DNA of 64,000 bases from Mesostigma viride. Lineage: Eukaryota > Streptophyta > Mesostigmatophyceae > Mesostigmatales > Mesostigmataceae. How positions within the stretch are numbered: position 1 is the stretch's first letter; every line of letters begins with the position of its first letter. The notes under the pieces were generated by a model. The model made no database searches, had not been told where the DNA came from, and saw only the letters and a program-made list of their open reading frames with translations. This document shows, piece by piece, positions 63,676 through 64,000 of this stretch. Location of the stretch: NCBI GenBank assembly GCA_009746045.1, contig RPFO01001930.1:1-64000 (forward strand). The letters run 5' to 3'. A program made the position numbers and the translations under genes.

Positions 63676-63784
63676 ATTAGAGTTTTGTTTAGCTTCTATT
63701 CTCGTCTACACATAATTCACACGAAGTACGCTTGCAAATACTTTATTACTATTTTGTTTGATATACTACACTAATATTATAATT

Positions 63785-63947
63785 GTTGTGTGTGTGTGTT
63801 GTTCACGTGTGCGTGTGTGTGTTGTGTGTGTTGTGTGTGTTGTGCGTGTGCGTGTGCGTGTGCGTGTGCGTGTGCGTGTGCGTGTGCGTGTGCGTGTGCG
63901 TGTGTGTGTGTATATAATTTTTTGTTGTGTGTGTGTGTTGTGTGTTG
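63785..63947. repeat. (TG)n / (GTGTGC)n microsatellite
   Basis: A compound repeat of TG, TTGTG and about eleven GTGTGC hexamers (63840-63905), followed by TATATAATTTTTTG and further TG units. Confidence 0.95.
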
Positions 63948-64000
63948 TACGTGCAAGGTGTATGTACATGTGTGTGCAGCCGGCCCTTGCGTGCGCGGTG

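Overview
The window looks like nuclear DNA of a ciliated alga-like eukaryote, probably a green alga. It carries a complete intron-rich BBS9 gene (a BBSome subunit, kept only in lineages that build cilia). Its introns are all GT-AG, coding exons are GC-rich, and it holds a Penelope-like element of the permuted (GIY-YIG first) type known from the green lineage. There are no operons, Shine-Dalgarno sites or CRISPR arrays. Species was not identified.

Only two host genes are clear. BBS9 (minus strand, 15 exons, 31569 to 18655) joins in phase through every intron into 881 codons, against 887 residues in human BBS9. A divergent three-exon gene (32640-34106, plus) encodes an unrecognised 182-residue protein. 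About 1.07 kb lies between the two start codons.

The rest is layered mobile DNA. 0-1.9 kb: broken PHD and RING-H2 finger reading frames. 3.8-12.9 kb: a non-LTR retrotransposon (LINE3) split by a Copia-like LTR element with a 5-bp target duplication; that element's 5' LTR holds a 786-bp insertion. 13.4-17.8 kb: LINE1 and LINE2 copies, one LINE1 carrying a tRNA-like SINE and a 750-bp CCAT array. 34-44 kb: a LINE ORF1 remnant, a LINE1 with another LINE1 nested in it and a 1.06-kb CCAT array, a hAT transposon with 8-bp TSD, and LINE2 with a 73-bp LINE1 tail inside. 44-55 kb: a nearly intact Penelope-like element inserted as a partial tandem dimer into a ~180-bp satellite, flanked by truncated relatives and 8-bp-unit satellite arrays. 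56-64 kb: a 495-bp foldback, microsatellites, a second 180-bp satellite block, a SINE-like copy and a tRNA-Ser-like remnant.

The strongest novelty candidates are: (i) the Copia-like element, whose best aspartic-protease motif lies between integrase and reverse transcriptase rather than before integrase, and whose primer-site position is perfectly complementary to 12 nt just after pol; (ii) the Penelope-like dimer with a precise 10-bp TSD; (iii) the LINE1 3' hairpin, apparently sufficient for mobilisation and shared with a SINE-like family. Several element ORFs carry single-base frameshifts although their repeats are nearly identical, so uncorrected indels in the assembly remain possible. All identifications are from reading the sequence; no database search was run.
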